From NCBI GenBank assembly GCA_036877525.1, contig JAZGTH010000015.1, positions 3,545,001 to 3,609,000 on the forward strand: 64,000 bases of DNA, written 5' to 3'. This stretch comes from Chromobotia macracanthus. Taxonomy: Eukaryota; Chordata; Actinopteri; Cypriniformes; Botiidae. A model generated the notes under the pieces. It searched no databases. It was not told where the DNA came from and worked only from the letters and a program-made list of their open reading frames with translations. The translations under genes and the position numbers were made by a program. Shown in pieces: positions 1-11,046 of the stretch; the stretch's first letter is position 1; each line of letters opens with the position of its first letter.

Positions 1-285
1 ATGCTTACTTAATTGTTACGATAGGTTACTTCCCTTGTGTTAATCTTTGTTTGAAAGACAAATTTGTGGACATTCATGTGACTATTTATGTTATCTTGGT
101 AAACCCCCGTTATTTGACATTTGCTTATAAAATAACTTAATCATGGCTAAATGCACACAGCACATTTTTACCATGGTATTGGTAACTGAAGATTGTTGGT
201 TTTTGCATGCTGCTTAAGCCCTACACGCCGGTATAAGACCACAATTTTGGAGCGCGCCTTAATGCAGTTTTTTTATTTTGTTTAG

Positions 286-2746
286 CTGGGTTTGGTGACC
301 TGTCAGGCCTGGCTAATCTTGGTATGGGCTCTGCCAACTTCATGGAACTTCAGCAGCAGATGCAGCGACAGCTCATGTCCAACCCGGAGATGTTGTCTCA
401 GATCATGGAGAACCCGCTGGTGCAGAGCATGATGTCCAACCCTGACCTGATGAGACAGATGATCGTGGCCAATCCACAGATGCAGCAACTGATGGAACGC
501 AACCCAGAGATTTCACACATGCTTAACAACCCAGAGCTCATGAGACAGGTGTGTTTGAATGGAGATTATCTATGCCATCCGGTGTGGTCCGGTTATAACC
601 AGACAAATTAGGTGCATTTCCTGTATATCAAGGCTTTCTTCCTCATATAGGGGATATACACAGTATATACAGGATATACACACAAGACAGTGTGTTTAAT
701 TTTGATTTCTGAAATTCCTTCCCGCTTTGTAAGACAATGGAGTTGGCACGAAACCCAGCCATGATGCAAGAGATGATGCGTAACCAGGACCGGGCGCTTA
801 GCAACCTAGAGAGTATTCCTGGAGGATACAACGCTCTCCGGAGGATGTACACAGACATTCAGGAGCCCATGTTTAGTGCTGCACGTGAACAGGTCTGAAA
901 TATATTTGTGAATTTAAATATAGTATAGTTATTTATTAACATTAATTGTTTTAGTTATTTATATGAATTCCTGACTGGTAGAGCACTGCATTAGCAGCGC
1001 AATTGAATGTGGGTTTGATGTGGGACAGCATATGTACTGATAAAATGTATAGATTGACTACACAGTGAGTGGTTTTGGATAAAATTGTCTGCCAGATGCG
1101 GCAGTGTAAGTGTAAGTGTAATCTGCGTCTTGTAGGCTTGAGTTGAAACAAGTTTAAATTAATATTTAATTTCTTTTGAATAGTTTGGAAATAACCCCTT
1201 CTCAGCCTTGGGTGGTAATGGTGATGGCTCGGGAGCACAACCCTCCAGGACAGAAAACCGAGAGCCCCTGCCGAATCCCTGGGGCCCCCCTGACAGCACC
1301 TCCTCTGGGACGGCTACCACCACCAGCTCCAGCACAAGCTCAACCACACCCAGCGTGTCCAATCCTCTGGGCATTGGCTCTTCTAACCTTGGCAACGGTA
1401 ATAGTCTTGTGTCTGAATTGGTTCAATGCAATGTCAGTAACCTAAACGAGCATTTACTTGTATTTAACCTATGCTTGGAAAAATCTTGCATGAAAAATCG
1501 CATTGGCGTAAGGACTGTCAAAAAAATTGGTCATCATAAACTGTGTATCTGATTTGTCTGGTTTACCTGGTGTTAAACAGGTATGTTCAACAGTCCTGGC
1601 ATGCAAAGCCTCATGCAACAGATCTCGGAGAACCCGCAGCTGATGCAGAACATGCTTTCTGCTCCGTACATGCGTACCATGATGCAGTCTCTCGCCCAGA
1701 ATCCTGACATCGCCTCGCAGGTTACTACACACAGTCACTTGCTTTGTTCTAGTTTTGAAAAGCTGTGATGTCATTAGAAGCTGCATATGCGTGTTCTCTT
1801 AGTTATACTCCTCTTGTGTTATTTTTCAGGTGTTGATGAACAACCCGCTTTTTGCTGGAAATCCACAGCTACAGGAGCAAATGAGACAGCAGCTGCCTGT
1901 TTTTCTACAACAGGTGTGTTTCATTGGAGTGTCTAGTTGATGCTTCCTAACATATCTAGGACATAATGTAGGTTTCTGTGCTTTTTAATTGACTTCCATC
2001 TGTTGACGGGCTTGTTTGTGGGCTGACTTGCAGATGCAGAACCCAGAAGCCCTCTCTGTCATGACAAATCCTCGAGCCATGCGAGCGCTAATGCAGATCC
2101 AGGAGGGACTGCAAACCCTGCAAACTGAAGCCCCTGGTCTTATGCCCAGGTGTGTTTATTGGTTACCATAGAAACATATGGCAAGTGTATTGTTCTCCAG
2201 AGGGTTGGGATAAAAACAAATGAAATAGTTAAATTTGTCTTAAAACCCTCATATTCTCACGTCAGAACACTAACCACAAAACATATTGTATGCAACTATC
2301 TAACCTCCCATATTAAACGTACCTTGTTTCTTTCTAGTCTTGTGCCTGGTGGCATCCCAGGTGCACCCCTGCCCACGGGTGTAAATGTGACCCCTGACAA
2401 TGCTCCGCCCTCTGGCCAGGGCCCCGCCCCCACTGCTGGTGCTAATCCTACCCAGCAGCAGCTCATGCAGCAGATGTTACAGATGTTTGCTGGAGGGAGT
2501 GCCTCGGTACTCATTTGCTTTCCTTTAATACTATTTCTGTAATCTTTGCATTCACACTGTTTGTAAACCATTTGGTCTCGCTTCGCTTTGCAGACTCAGA
2601 CTCCGGAAGTGCGTTTCCAGCAGCAGCTGGAGCAGCTGAGTGCCATGGGCTTCATCAACAGAGAAGCCAACCTTCAGGCTCTCATCGCCACCGGGGGTGA
2701 CATCAATGCCGCCATCGAGAGACTACTCGGCTCCCAGCCTTCTTAA
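286..2746 (+). CDS. ubqln4: Ubiquilin-4, 3' part (UBL end lies upstream of the window)
   Basis: Ubiquilins carry ubiquitinated or misfolded clients to the proteasome. Eight exons join in phase: 286-548, 734-892, 1184-1397, 1581-1720, 1830-1913, 2034-2149, 2338-2506 and 2594-2746, all with AG/GT borders, giving 431 visible residues and a TAA stop. The first exons encode Met/Gln/Asn-rich STI1 repeats ([18 protein letters not shown], then NPELMRQ and [13 protein letters not shown]). Next come a Ser/Thr/Pro/Gly linker, a second STI1 pair ([20 protein letters not shown] and later [12 protein letters not shown]), a Pro/Gly-rich stretch and a C-terminal UBA domain ([20 protein letters not shown] ... 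AAIERLLGS). The N-terminal UBL is absent because the gene starts before base 1; the roughly 170 missing residues fit the usual length of about 600. Ubiquilin-4 rather than -1 or -2 is chosen from the neighbours lamtor2, rab25 and mex3a. Confidence 0.93.
972..1125 (+). repeat. tRNA-derived SINE fragment in a ubqln4 intron
   Basis: The stretch begins with a degenerate Pol III A-box/B-box tRNA-like head (ACTGGTAGAGCACTGCATTAG ends near 994; GGGTTTGATG near 1011). It finishes with a fish-SINE style tail resembling TTTTGGATAAAATTGTCTGCC. Related copies lie at about 15042 and 42843. It is not a functional tRNA because the acceptor stem and anticodon arm do not fold. Confidence 0.6.
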
Positions 2747-3480
2747 TTCCAACAGCTGAGAGCGTGCGAAGGGAGACAGAAAACGAACATAGTCCTTCAT
2801 CACATAAAATCTGACAAGTCCTGCATAGACAGAAGTCCAATTACTTCAACTTTTTCTTTTTTTGTTGCTTCGATCGGTTGATCTGAATCAAAAGCAAATT
2901 TAAGGTTTCAAATTTGTTTCCTCGAACAAAAAAAATAATAAACCACAATCGCTGTGAAATGATGTCACACTAACCTCTCATCGCTAGTAAAATGGGACAA
3001 CGCTTGCATTTGCTGAGCCAAGTTTAGGCTACCATTCCTAACAATTAAAACATACTCACGCGAGGCACTGCTCAGTGGTTAGGGGAGTATAAACTATATG
3101 CTTGAATTCCTAGACCTGAGTAATTCTTGTCTGTTGTGAGAATGCTTGGTTTTTCTTCATTTCTCTCTTTCTCGTTGATCATGCTTGATCAAACCAGTAT
3201 TTATTGCAGAAATGTAGAGCTTACCCTGTACTCTGTCTCCGCCCTCTTTGGTTCGCATTGATTTGAGTTCCTTTGTTGTGTTAATTGGAATCTAATAGAC
3301 ATGAACGTGTTTAAGCACTGTAACACAATGACTCTGGTCGCTTACACCTCAAGCTGTTCTAGAATGAAATGAGATTCAAGATATTCAGTCATCAGTCGTT
3401 TACCTTTGTGAGGAGTGCAAATGAACCAACGGTAAACGCTTGTCATGTGAGAAAGGTTGTAACAAAGCATCAATAAAATA
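2747..3480 (+). other. ubqln4 3' UTR with two candidate poly(A) signals
   Basis: Non-coding sequence after the ubqln4 stop. AATAAA is seen at 2937-2942 and again at 3472-3477, so two 3' ends are possible. No open frame of note. Confidence 0.55.
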
Positions 3481-3780
3481 TTTCTCAGCTTAACAAGCAA
3501 TGGCGAATGAAGACGCTGTTTGTTTTGACCATATCTTTGACCATACGAGTTTTGAAATGCTCATATCCTTGATATACCATGCTGATGTTGATCTAGCAAA
3601 AACCTTGGTAACAGCATGGTGGTAATTTTAACTTTTCTGTGCACTGATCTCAGTGCTCTCAACAGCTATCAAACTAATGGAACTAACAGCTGAGTTTTGA
3701 TTTGAATTAAAATGTATTCAACTTTTTTTGCGCCATGTCCATAATGCACTTTTAATCTCCATTTATTACATTGCAGAAGC

Positions 3781-4092
3781 CTTAAAGGTGGGGCAGGGAA
3801 TTTCAGAGAGGCTGGCAATAGCAAACTGACTTTGAAAGCATAAGATCCCGCCCTCCCTTCAGCCTTTCTGAAGCCACGCCTCCTTATGACAGGCAAAGAG
3901 GATATTGTATTATTACATTTGGACCGAATGCAATAATTGGACGAATATTTTATTGTCCTGTGTCTTTAGCAGAATATATATATTTATATAATTAGATTTA
4001 GCCCACTTAGTGATTGCTATTAGAATGTGAAGAGACTTTCAACCAGCATAACAAAAACTGTTTCTGGGAAAAAATCACCTACACTGCCTTTA
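3781..4092. mobile_element. MITE-like element with TTAAAGG terminal inverted repeats
   Basis: The left end TTAAAGGTGGGGCAGG near 3782 is mirrored by CCTACACTGCCTTTAA near 4076-4091, giving an imperfect terminal inverted repeat of about 16 bp around a non-coding core. Size and structure suggest a non-autonomous DNA transposon. I see no coding sequence between 3480 and 4600. Confidence 0.45.
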
Positions 4093-4604
4093 ACTTTGGT
4101 TTATAATTTCTTTAGGATAACATTAAGTGTTTTAAGTCTCAAGTTGATGGGTTGTGATCACCATAGGCAAGTTTGTCAAAATAACATGACACAGTTCTAC
4201 TTTCAAATACGGCGAGATGTATTACATGGACAGACGATTTTATGTAACGAGATATTAATATACCCGAAGTTCTGGGGTTTTGTTAATTTAGTGTGGAAGT
4301 CACAGAGCAAGCGCCAAGAAACGTTTTTATTCTTCATAGCAGATTGCATTTACTACAATATAGGCATTATGAGTTACTAGCACAATATTTTTAAGCATTT
4401 AGATGCTTTAAATAGATAAATAGATTTTGAACCCTCATTCACTACATTTGTATGTCTCTACAGCAAGACCTAAGCCCAACCTAATTGCTAAAACAGGCTG
4501 ATTTTGTGTTACATTTGTACTTTAGGATGCATTATGATCATATTATAATGCATGATCCATAGTCTCAAATGTATTTTAATCCGTTTGTCGCTAAACGTTC
4601 TTTG

Positions 4605-4788
4605 CAAGTCATCTAGGCCGCGTTTTGTAGTTTCTAAGCGCTCCCGCGAAACTACATTTCCCATGATTCCCTTGGGTCATCAACACGGAAGTCGAAGTCA
4701 GCTGACGTGTGAGCCGTGCAGCTGGAAGTTGCTAAAATCTCGCATACTTTCAAAACGTTTACTAGTTTTAGTCTGTTTTCTTTATATT
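4605..4788 (+). promoter_or_regulatory. lamtor2 promoter region with ZNF143/SBF-like site
   Basis: A GC-richer patch just before the lamtor2 start. ACTACATTTCCCATGATTC (4651-4669) closely matches the ZNF143/Staf-type motif (ACTACAATTCCCAGMATGC) common in housekeeping promoters. ACGGAAGTC (ETS-like) and CAGCTGACGTG (CRE/E-box like) follow within 60 bp. No TATA box is seen. Confidence 0.5.
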
Positions 4789-6475
4789 ATGTTGCGTCCT
4801 AAAGCACTAACTCAAGTATTGAGTCAAGCAAACACAAGTGGCGTGCAAAGCACACTGTAAGTACCTGAAACGAAGCCTTTGTTCGTGTTATTAGCCTTAG
4901 CTGGCAAATAAACGACCAGGAAAATGGCTTGTGCGTGTATGTTTTCTTCATGTTAAGACATTGCACCCGATTCTCTTTTATATTTATTATGATGGGGATG
5001 TATGAAATGAATTAATTGTTGGCTTTCGTGTGAAATCGTGAATACGTCATATGCATATTAAAACGATTATAAATACAGTCGCTTTAAAGGACCCTTGAGC
5101 CAGACCAAATATCATTATGTTACAAAACATGGCAAAAGTACACTTAAACAAAACATAGCTCAGGTTTGTTAGATGTTAAGTGTTGAAACAATAAATATAT
5201 TGTAACATTCCCATTATTGTTTGTGTAAACCAGAGGTGTAAGTGGTTTTGTATACATCCACTAAAATTGGTGGATGTTTGCAATGTCAGGCTCAATGTTT
5301 GCAATATAGTTAAATGCTTTGATTTATTTTTTTTATCTAATGCAGTTATACAGACATTTTTTAGGTGTGTCTTAAGTGTCCAAATATTTTTGATTCCACT
5401 TTACATGTCAACAAAATCAGATTGTATAAAGTGCTGCACTAACATCACTGTGTGGTGTGTGTTGTTTTCAGGCTCTTGAATAATGAAGGCTCTCTGCTGG
5501 CCTATTCTGGATATGGAGACACAGATGCTAGGGTCACAGCAGCCATTGCCAGCAACATCTGGGCCGCCTATGAGAAGAACGGACACCAGGCCTTCAATGA
5601 GGACAAACTGAAATTCATTCTGATGGACTGTATGGTAGGAATGAATCTAAACACTGTTATAATTGTTGATAACTATCATAATTGCAAGCCTGATCTTTGA
5701 TGTGTCTTTCCAACGTCTAGACATTATATGTCATTATATGTTTTTATCCAAACAATAATCAGCCTAGGCGATGTTAGCGCTGGGTATTGTGACAAACTTG
5801 ATGATTCGATTTGGTTTATATTTATACTGTTTCGATTTGATTCAATATCGATTAGTTATCAATATTTCATTTAAATTTTAGTTTTGCAGACATGGAGTCT
5901 ATATTTAAATATAAATGCTGGTAATTGAAACCCTCCTACTTAGCGATATCACTGCAAAACACATTTACGGTCACAATAAGCCCACACAAGACGAGAGGCG
6001 AAGTACAGATAAGATTAACATCCTCTTAAGTAAAGCATACACATTAAGAATTGATTTGGGGTTTTGTTGTTTCGTTAAGGTGAAGATTTGTTAAATGATA
6101 AAAGATCAGAGAATCCTTATTTTTTTACCCAGCCCTAAGTGATATACTTGCATACTAAAAAAACGTATAGCAAACGTATACAATATATGTTTTCTTCTCT
6201 TCCTTATTCCAGGAGGGCAGGGTGGCCATCACACGTGTTGCAAACTTGTTACTTTGCATGTATGCCAAAGAGACAGTAGGATTTGGCATGCTTAAAGCCA
6301 AGGTGAGACACAGTGTGTATGAAATATCAATTTGTATGGAATATAAACAAATTCTTTGTATTGATCATGTTTTCATAAATGAATCTGATGAATGACTGTG
6401 TATTTATTATATTTGCAGGCCGAAGCTTTAGTGCAGTACCTTGAAGAACCATTAACGCAAGTGGCAGCATCATAG
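4789..6475 (+). CDS. lamtor2: Ragulator complex protein LAMTOR2 (p14/ROBLD3)
   Basis: LAMTOR2 is a roadblock-fold subunit of the Ragulator scaffold that pairs with LAMTOR3 on late endosomes/lysosomes and anchors Rag GTPases and MEK1 for mTORC1 and MAPK signalling. Four exons join in phase: 4789-4856, 5472-5634, 6213-6302 and 6419-6475, coding 125 residues, the usual family length. The start [16 protein letters not shown] and the end [12 protein letters not shown] are near identical to the vertebrate protein, as are [19 protein letters not shown] and [18 protein letters not shown]. The open frame continues upstream of 4789, but MLRPKAL is the conserved start. The gene lies on the same strand as ubqln4 and rab25. 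Confidence 0.97.
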
Positions 6476-6891
6476 GATATTTTTAAAACTACTGATACGC
6501 GTGTTTGTGTACACTGAATACTGTTTTTGAGCAGTACTTTACCCTATATGATGTGGAAATATATTGTCTCTGGCTTAATTTATTTGTGTTTCCTATACAA
6601 TCGGTATTGCATATTGAGTAGCCATTACACCCAACAGTAATCTTTGCAAAAGTATAAATCGGTCTGTTTGAACCGCAGGTTCTTTGTTTTCTGATTTCTT
6701 GTTTACAATATGATTTTTGGGGTCTGTGATCAGGCTGCATGTAGTAGTCAGAAAATTAATATTAAAGTTGTTTTTTGTTACATGTTGTTATTGTTTCCTT
6801 CCCTTCTCAACAGAAAAATTGAATGGTGTATGTTCATTGTGTATTTTGACATTCAAGCACAAAAGGTTGCGTTCATAAATAGAGAGATAGA

Positions 6892-6918
6892 TAATAATAA
6901 TAATAATAATAATAATAA
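6892..6918. repeat. (AAT)n microsatellite
   Basis: About nine AAT/ATA units downstream of lamtor2. A candidate ATTAAA poly(A) signal for lamtor2 lies at 6761-6766, shortly before it. Confidence 0.85.
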
Positions 6919-6964
6919 GGTAATAATATCAAATTAGTATTTCTGTTGTTTTAAAGAAACAGTT

Positions 6965-7100
6965 CCGGGACACTTCATGGCCTCTCGGGTAGAGAGTCAG
7001 ATTCCCAATGTGTGTACATATACTGGATGGGTTAAATGCAAAGGACAGATTCTGAGTATATAGAATTCTGAGTATATATTCACCATACTTGGCCAGCACT
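6965..7100 (+). repeat. SINE tail fragment
   Basis: GGATGGGTTAAATGCAAAGG followed by ACAGATTCTGAGTA and CACCATACTTGGCC is a SINE 3' domain that recurs in better form at 37800-37862. Confidence 0.5.
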
Positions 7101-7244
7101 TCACTTCTATCATTGTAAGATCTGTAATGAAACCGCATGTAGGAAGGGTTTTTCCAAGGCAACTGATCTCTGGAACGAGTTTAAAAAAGATGGATTGCAC
7201 AAGGGACGGCGGAGTTGTGTAGTTTGTGTGTTTAATTGCTATTG

Positions 7245-7345
7245 GCTAAGCAGGTGCGGTATTACAGCCAGTTTCATGTGACTGCACCTGCGCTTGCTCT
7301 ACCTGTCTGACCTGACTTCAGCTCACCTGAGGCCACGCCCACATT
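7245..7345 (+). promoter_or_regulatory. rab25 upstream region with three CACCTG E-boxes and a KLF-like site
   Basis: CAGGTG at 7251-7256 and CACCTG at 7285-7290 and 7324-7329 lie within 80 bp, followed by GGCCACGCCCA at 7332-7342. Clustered CACCTG boxes are the ZEB/SNAI-type arrangement of epithelial promoters, which suits rab25. Function is inferred only. Confidence 0.4.
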
Positions 7346-7597
7346 TCCCCAGTTACAGCACATCTGATAGCAGAACTGCCTGGTTAAATTACAGGACTAG
7401 TTCCTTGTACAAACAAGTGAGCTGCTCAGCATACACGGTATGATTTGATTTCTGTTTTTATTGCTTTTCTGCTATTTCAGGCCAACAGTGAGGCGTAATG
7501 TTGCCATTTTAATTTTCAGTGCTGTTGGCTGGGATTATAACTCATGCAGCACTAATCTAGATTTTTAGAAAAATTAAAGATCAACAGGAGTGAGAAT

Positions 7598-7908
7598 ATG
7601 GGGTCTGATGAGGGCTACAACTTTGTTTTCAAAGGTAAGTTTTTGCCATTTTTCTTTATACACTGTTATAAACCTGCACAGACTGAATATTAATGACACA
7701 ACAGTCATTTCCACTTTTTGTAACGTCAAAAGAAAATTTTAACAATGTCATATGTAACGGATCATATGTAAATGACATCTAATAAAACCAAAAATGGTCT
7801 TTAATTTTTTGTTTTGTTTGTTTTATTATGTCTCAGCATTTTAATAACATTTTGGACTATAAGGAAATTGTTATCAAGGTCCCATTTACTTTGCACATTG
7901 TATATTGT

Positions 7909-7942
<34 letters not shown>

Positions 7943-10900
7943 TACGTACATATACTCATACATGTGTGTGTTAAATCCTATAGGTTGGCTTGGTGTCCGA
8001 AATCTGATTTCCATGACAACAAGGATTTGTTTACACAAGATTGCATTATTATGTTACTCAGTACAGGAGGGGAAATAGTTGTACTTGTCGGAACCCATCT
8101 GAAAGGCAGTGATGTGGCAAGACATCTAACAACCCCTTAAAATGTTCTACAATGTAATTGTGTTCATCATAACAGTTAAACTAAAGGAACAAGAGGAGGA
8201 AAAGGAAAAAAGCACAACATAATTACAACTACTCCTTTACCTGTTCTGATGGCTTAATCCTGAGGTTTTTAGTTCAGGCCCCTTGAGACCCAACTATAGT
8301 CAAACTCAGAGTTTGGATTAGCTGTTTAGGGTCGGAGCTATTCTCTGCAGGACAATGCAGGAGCAGGATTGAAAACTTGGTTTCATTTATTTATCATTTA
8401 TCATGTCAGCGATTCTAAATTCTGGTCCTGGGAAACTACCACACACTTTGAATTTTTCAGTTCAGATTGGGGAGCTCTGATAACGAACTGAAGATTTATA
8501 TCAGGTGTGTTGAATAAAGAAGAACTATAAGTTGAGCAGTGCTGTACCTACTATTCTGTCATTTTCCTGTTTCTTGACATGATACAATAAATCTACTTCA
8601 ATACCAGCATTTCATAACTGTCCGGGGTGGAGTGTTGATTTTACTGATGAGGTGTTTGAGTCATTCTTGTTTGTATCCACCATTTGCCAGGTTTTCACAG
8701 GGAGTGTTAGACAAACTCATCCTGTCTGATACTTGTTTGGACAGAGTAATACCAGGATTAGTTCTGTCTCTTTCCCAACATCTAAGAATTAACGTCTGAA
8801 GATGCAAAAGTGGGATTGAATGTTTTTTGTCTTAAATTTTAACTTTATAAGAAGAGTTAATTCATGTAAACTTGGTGGAAATTCTGGCAGCGTAATCTCA
8901 CATAACCTTCTTTAGTTTTCTTCCCCAAAAGCAGTGTAATTAAAATGAACAACGACAGTTTTAAATGTTATTCAATCTATTTATGTGGTCTTAATAGTGT
9001 TCTGATTAATGCAGTATTATATCCCTCCAAATTTCTCAAACTTGCCCACACAATGAGTCTGTGTGATTGGTCCTTTAATTCGCAACTAAATTATTTACAT
9101 TTCACAAAGAGATTGTTGCTAAATATAGCAAGCAGGGCCATGCCTAAAAATCAAAATAAGTAGGAGATTTGCGGCCCAGCTAACAGAGAATGTTTTTAGA
9201 ACATTGGCTAACATTCTCTAAAAGTTCTCTCAAAGAAGTTATCAAAAAATGTTATTGCAGTGGACCTTTATAACTGTTATTCTTAAGTAGTTAGTGGAAC
9301 GTTTTAAAACGTTACAGAATTACAAATGTTTAAATAACCAAGCAACAACGTTAATACAATGTCTAAAAATCTGGACGTTTTGAACATTCCTAGAACTTTC
9401 AAAAAAAAAAAAAAAACTTTAAATGTTTTTGTTACTTAATGGAAACATTAGGGAATGTTCTTACAGCCCAAAATTGTTAGCTGGGGGGACCCAGGACAGT
9501 ATTCCTAATTGTCCTTCCCTGACAACAGCTTTGATTCCAAGTGCCGGTCAACACTTTTCACTGCGCTTATGCAGGCCTCTGTGTTGTTTTGTTGCAGTGG
9601 TTCTGATCGGAGAATCTGGCGTGGGCAAAAGCAACCTGCTGTCACGTTTCACCAAGAATGAATTTAATCATGACAGCCGCACAACCATCGGAGTGGAATT
9701 CAGCACCAGAACCGTGCAGCTGAATGGTCTTGCCATTAAAGCTCAGATCTGGGACACTGCCGGCCTTGAGCGGTACCGGGCCATAACTTCTGCGTAAGTT
9801 ACGTTTGGCATACCTAACAGGTGAAGCAAACAACTGTTCTTAAATAGCTCACTGGTATTTCAAATGTCCTTATATGCAAACAGTTTTGACTATATTTAAA
9901 ATGCCATTCATGTATTTGTTGACAATTGAAGAACAATGTAGCAAAGCATGCAGCACAACCTGTTGCTATAAAATTAATCTCTCACCTCTTGTTTTAAAAG
10001 CTCTTCTGTTGTCACTCATGCAGCATTTATGTGACAATAGCTTTTATGACAGTCATGTATTTACAGTGACTTGTACTTACAGAACACTTTCTGTGTTTCA
10101 GATATTATCGTGGAGCCGTTGGAGCTCTTCTGGTCTATGATATTTCAAAGCACTTGACCTATGAAAGCACTGAGCGTTGGCTGAAGGAACTCTACGATCA
10201 TGCAGATCCTCATATTGTGGTGATGCTGGTGGGCAACAAAACGGATTTGGCAACGGTGCGATCTGTTTCCACAGAGGATGCAAAAGACTTTGCAGGTATT
10301 TACTTTTGAATCTTAGGAGTTAGGTTCACCCAAAAACTCACTTTATTGAACAATCAATAAATACCCAGCAAACATTTTTAGGCTGTAAGAAGATTTCCGT
10401 AACGTTTCCATTAAGTACAAAATTATTTTGAAATTTCTAGGAATGTTCAAAACGTCTAGTTTTTAGATATTGTATTAACATTATTGGTTATAAGAATGTT
10501 ACTCAAACATTCTTTTAATTCTGTTCTAACAGCTACAGAATAATGTTTTTGATATATGACTTATAATGTTGAAGAAACATTCTACTAATGTTACAGCAAG
10601 AACTTTCTTGATAACTTTGAGTGAACTTTTGGAGAACGTTCGCCAGTGTTCTTAGAACATTCCTTGTTAGCTGGGTAAATACATTATTAAACGTCAACCA
10701 TTAAAGGACCTCAATTAAAATATGATCATAGTTGTTTGTCTTCTAGAAAAGAATGGTCTTATGTTCATGGAAACCTCAGCTTTGGAGTCAACAAATGTTG
10801 AAGCAGCATTCAACACTGTCCTTACAGGTGTTTATTCTCAACACATCACAGTATGTTTACATACATGTACAAGCCTTTGAATTCACTCATAACTACGGTT

Positions 10901-11046
10901 CCATTTTTTGCTGTTTCTCAGAAATCCATAAAAAAGTCAGCAGTAAAGAAGTGACTCGTGGGTCTATAAGTGCTGTGACGTTGTCCCAACCGAAAGCTCC
11001 AGCGGTGGACGCACAGGAGAAGAAGCCATGCTGTAGAAACATCTGA
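7598..11046 (+). CDS. rab25: Small GTPase Rab25 (Rab11c)
   Basis: Rab25 is an epithelial Rab11-subfamily GTPase of apical recycling endosomes. Five exons join in phase: 7598-7634, 9598-9793, 10102-10295, 10747-10827 and 10922-11046, coding 210 residues. Motifs: P-loop GESGVGKS (about residues 17-24), switch I with conserved T ([11 protein letters not shown]), switch [15 protein letters not shown] (G4), ETSAL (G5) and a C-terminal CCRNI double-cysteine prenylation signal. Leu69 in WDTAGLE, where nearly all Rabs have Gln, is the Rab25 signature and separates it from the Rab11-like gene just downstream. Intron 1 is about 2 kb and contains a GT repeat and a MITE; intron 3 contains an inverted copy of the same MITE. 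A zebrafish-type rab25a/rab25b suffix cannot be assigned from the window. Confidence 0.95.
7910..7939. repeat. (GT)n microsatellite in rab25 intron 1
   Basis: An uninterrupted run of about 14 TG dinucleotides followed by TACGTACGTACA. Confidence 0.9.
9174..9487 (+). mobile_element. MITE, family with CCAGCTAACA termini (copy 1, rab25 intron 1)
   Basis: About 310 bp bounded by CCCAGCTAACA and its mirror TGTTAGCTGGG, internally rich in GAACATT/AATGTTC words and without coding capacity. It is highly similar to the reverse complement of 10370-10677. Partial relatives lie at 50760-50873, 53330-53505 and 59887-60152. Confidence 0.7.
10370..10677 (-). mobile_element. MITE, CCAGCTAACA family (copy 2, inverted, rab25 intron 3)
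   Basis: Starts ACCCAGCAAACATTTTTAGG and ends TTGTTAGCTGGGT. Read in reverse complement it follows copy 1 almost word for word (for example CTAGACGTTTTGAACATTCC against CTGGACGTTTTGAACATTCC). It lies 75 bp downstream of rab25 exon 3. Confidence 0.7.
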
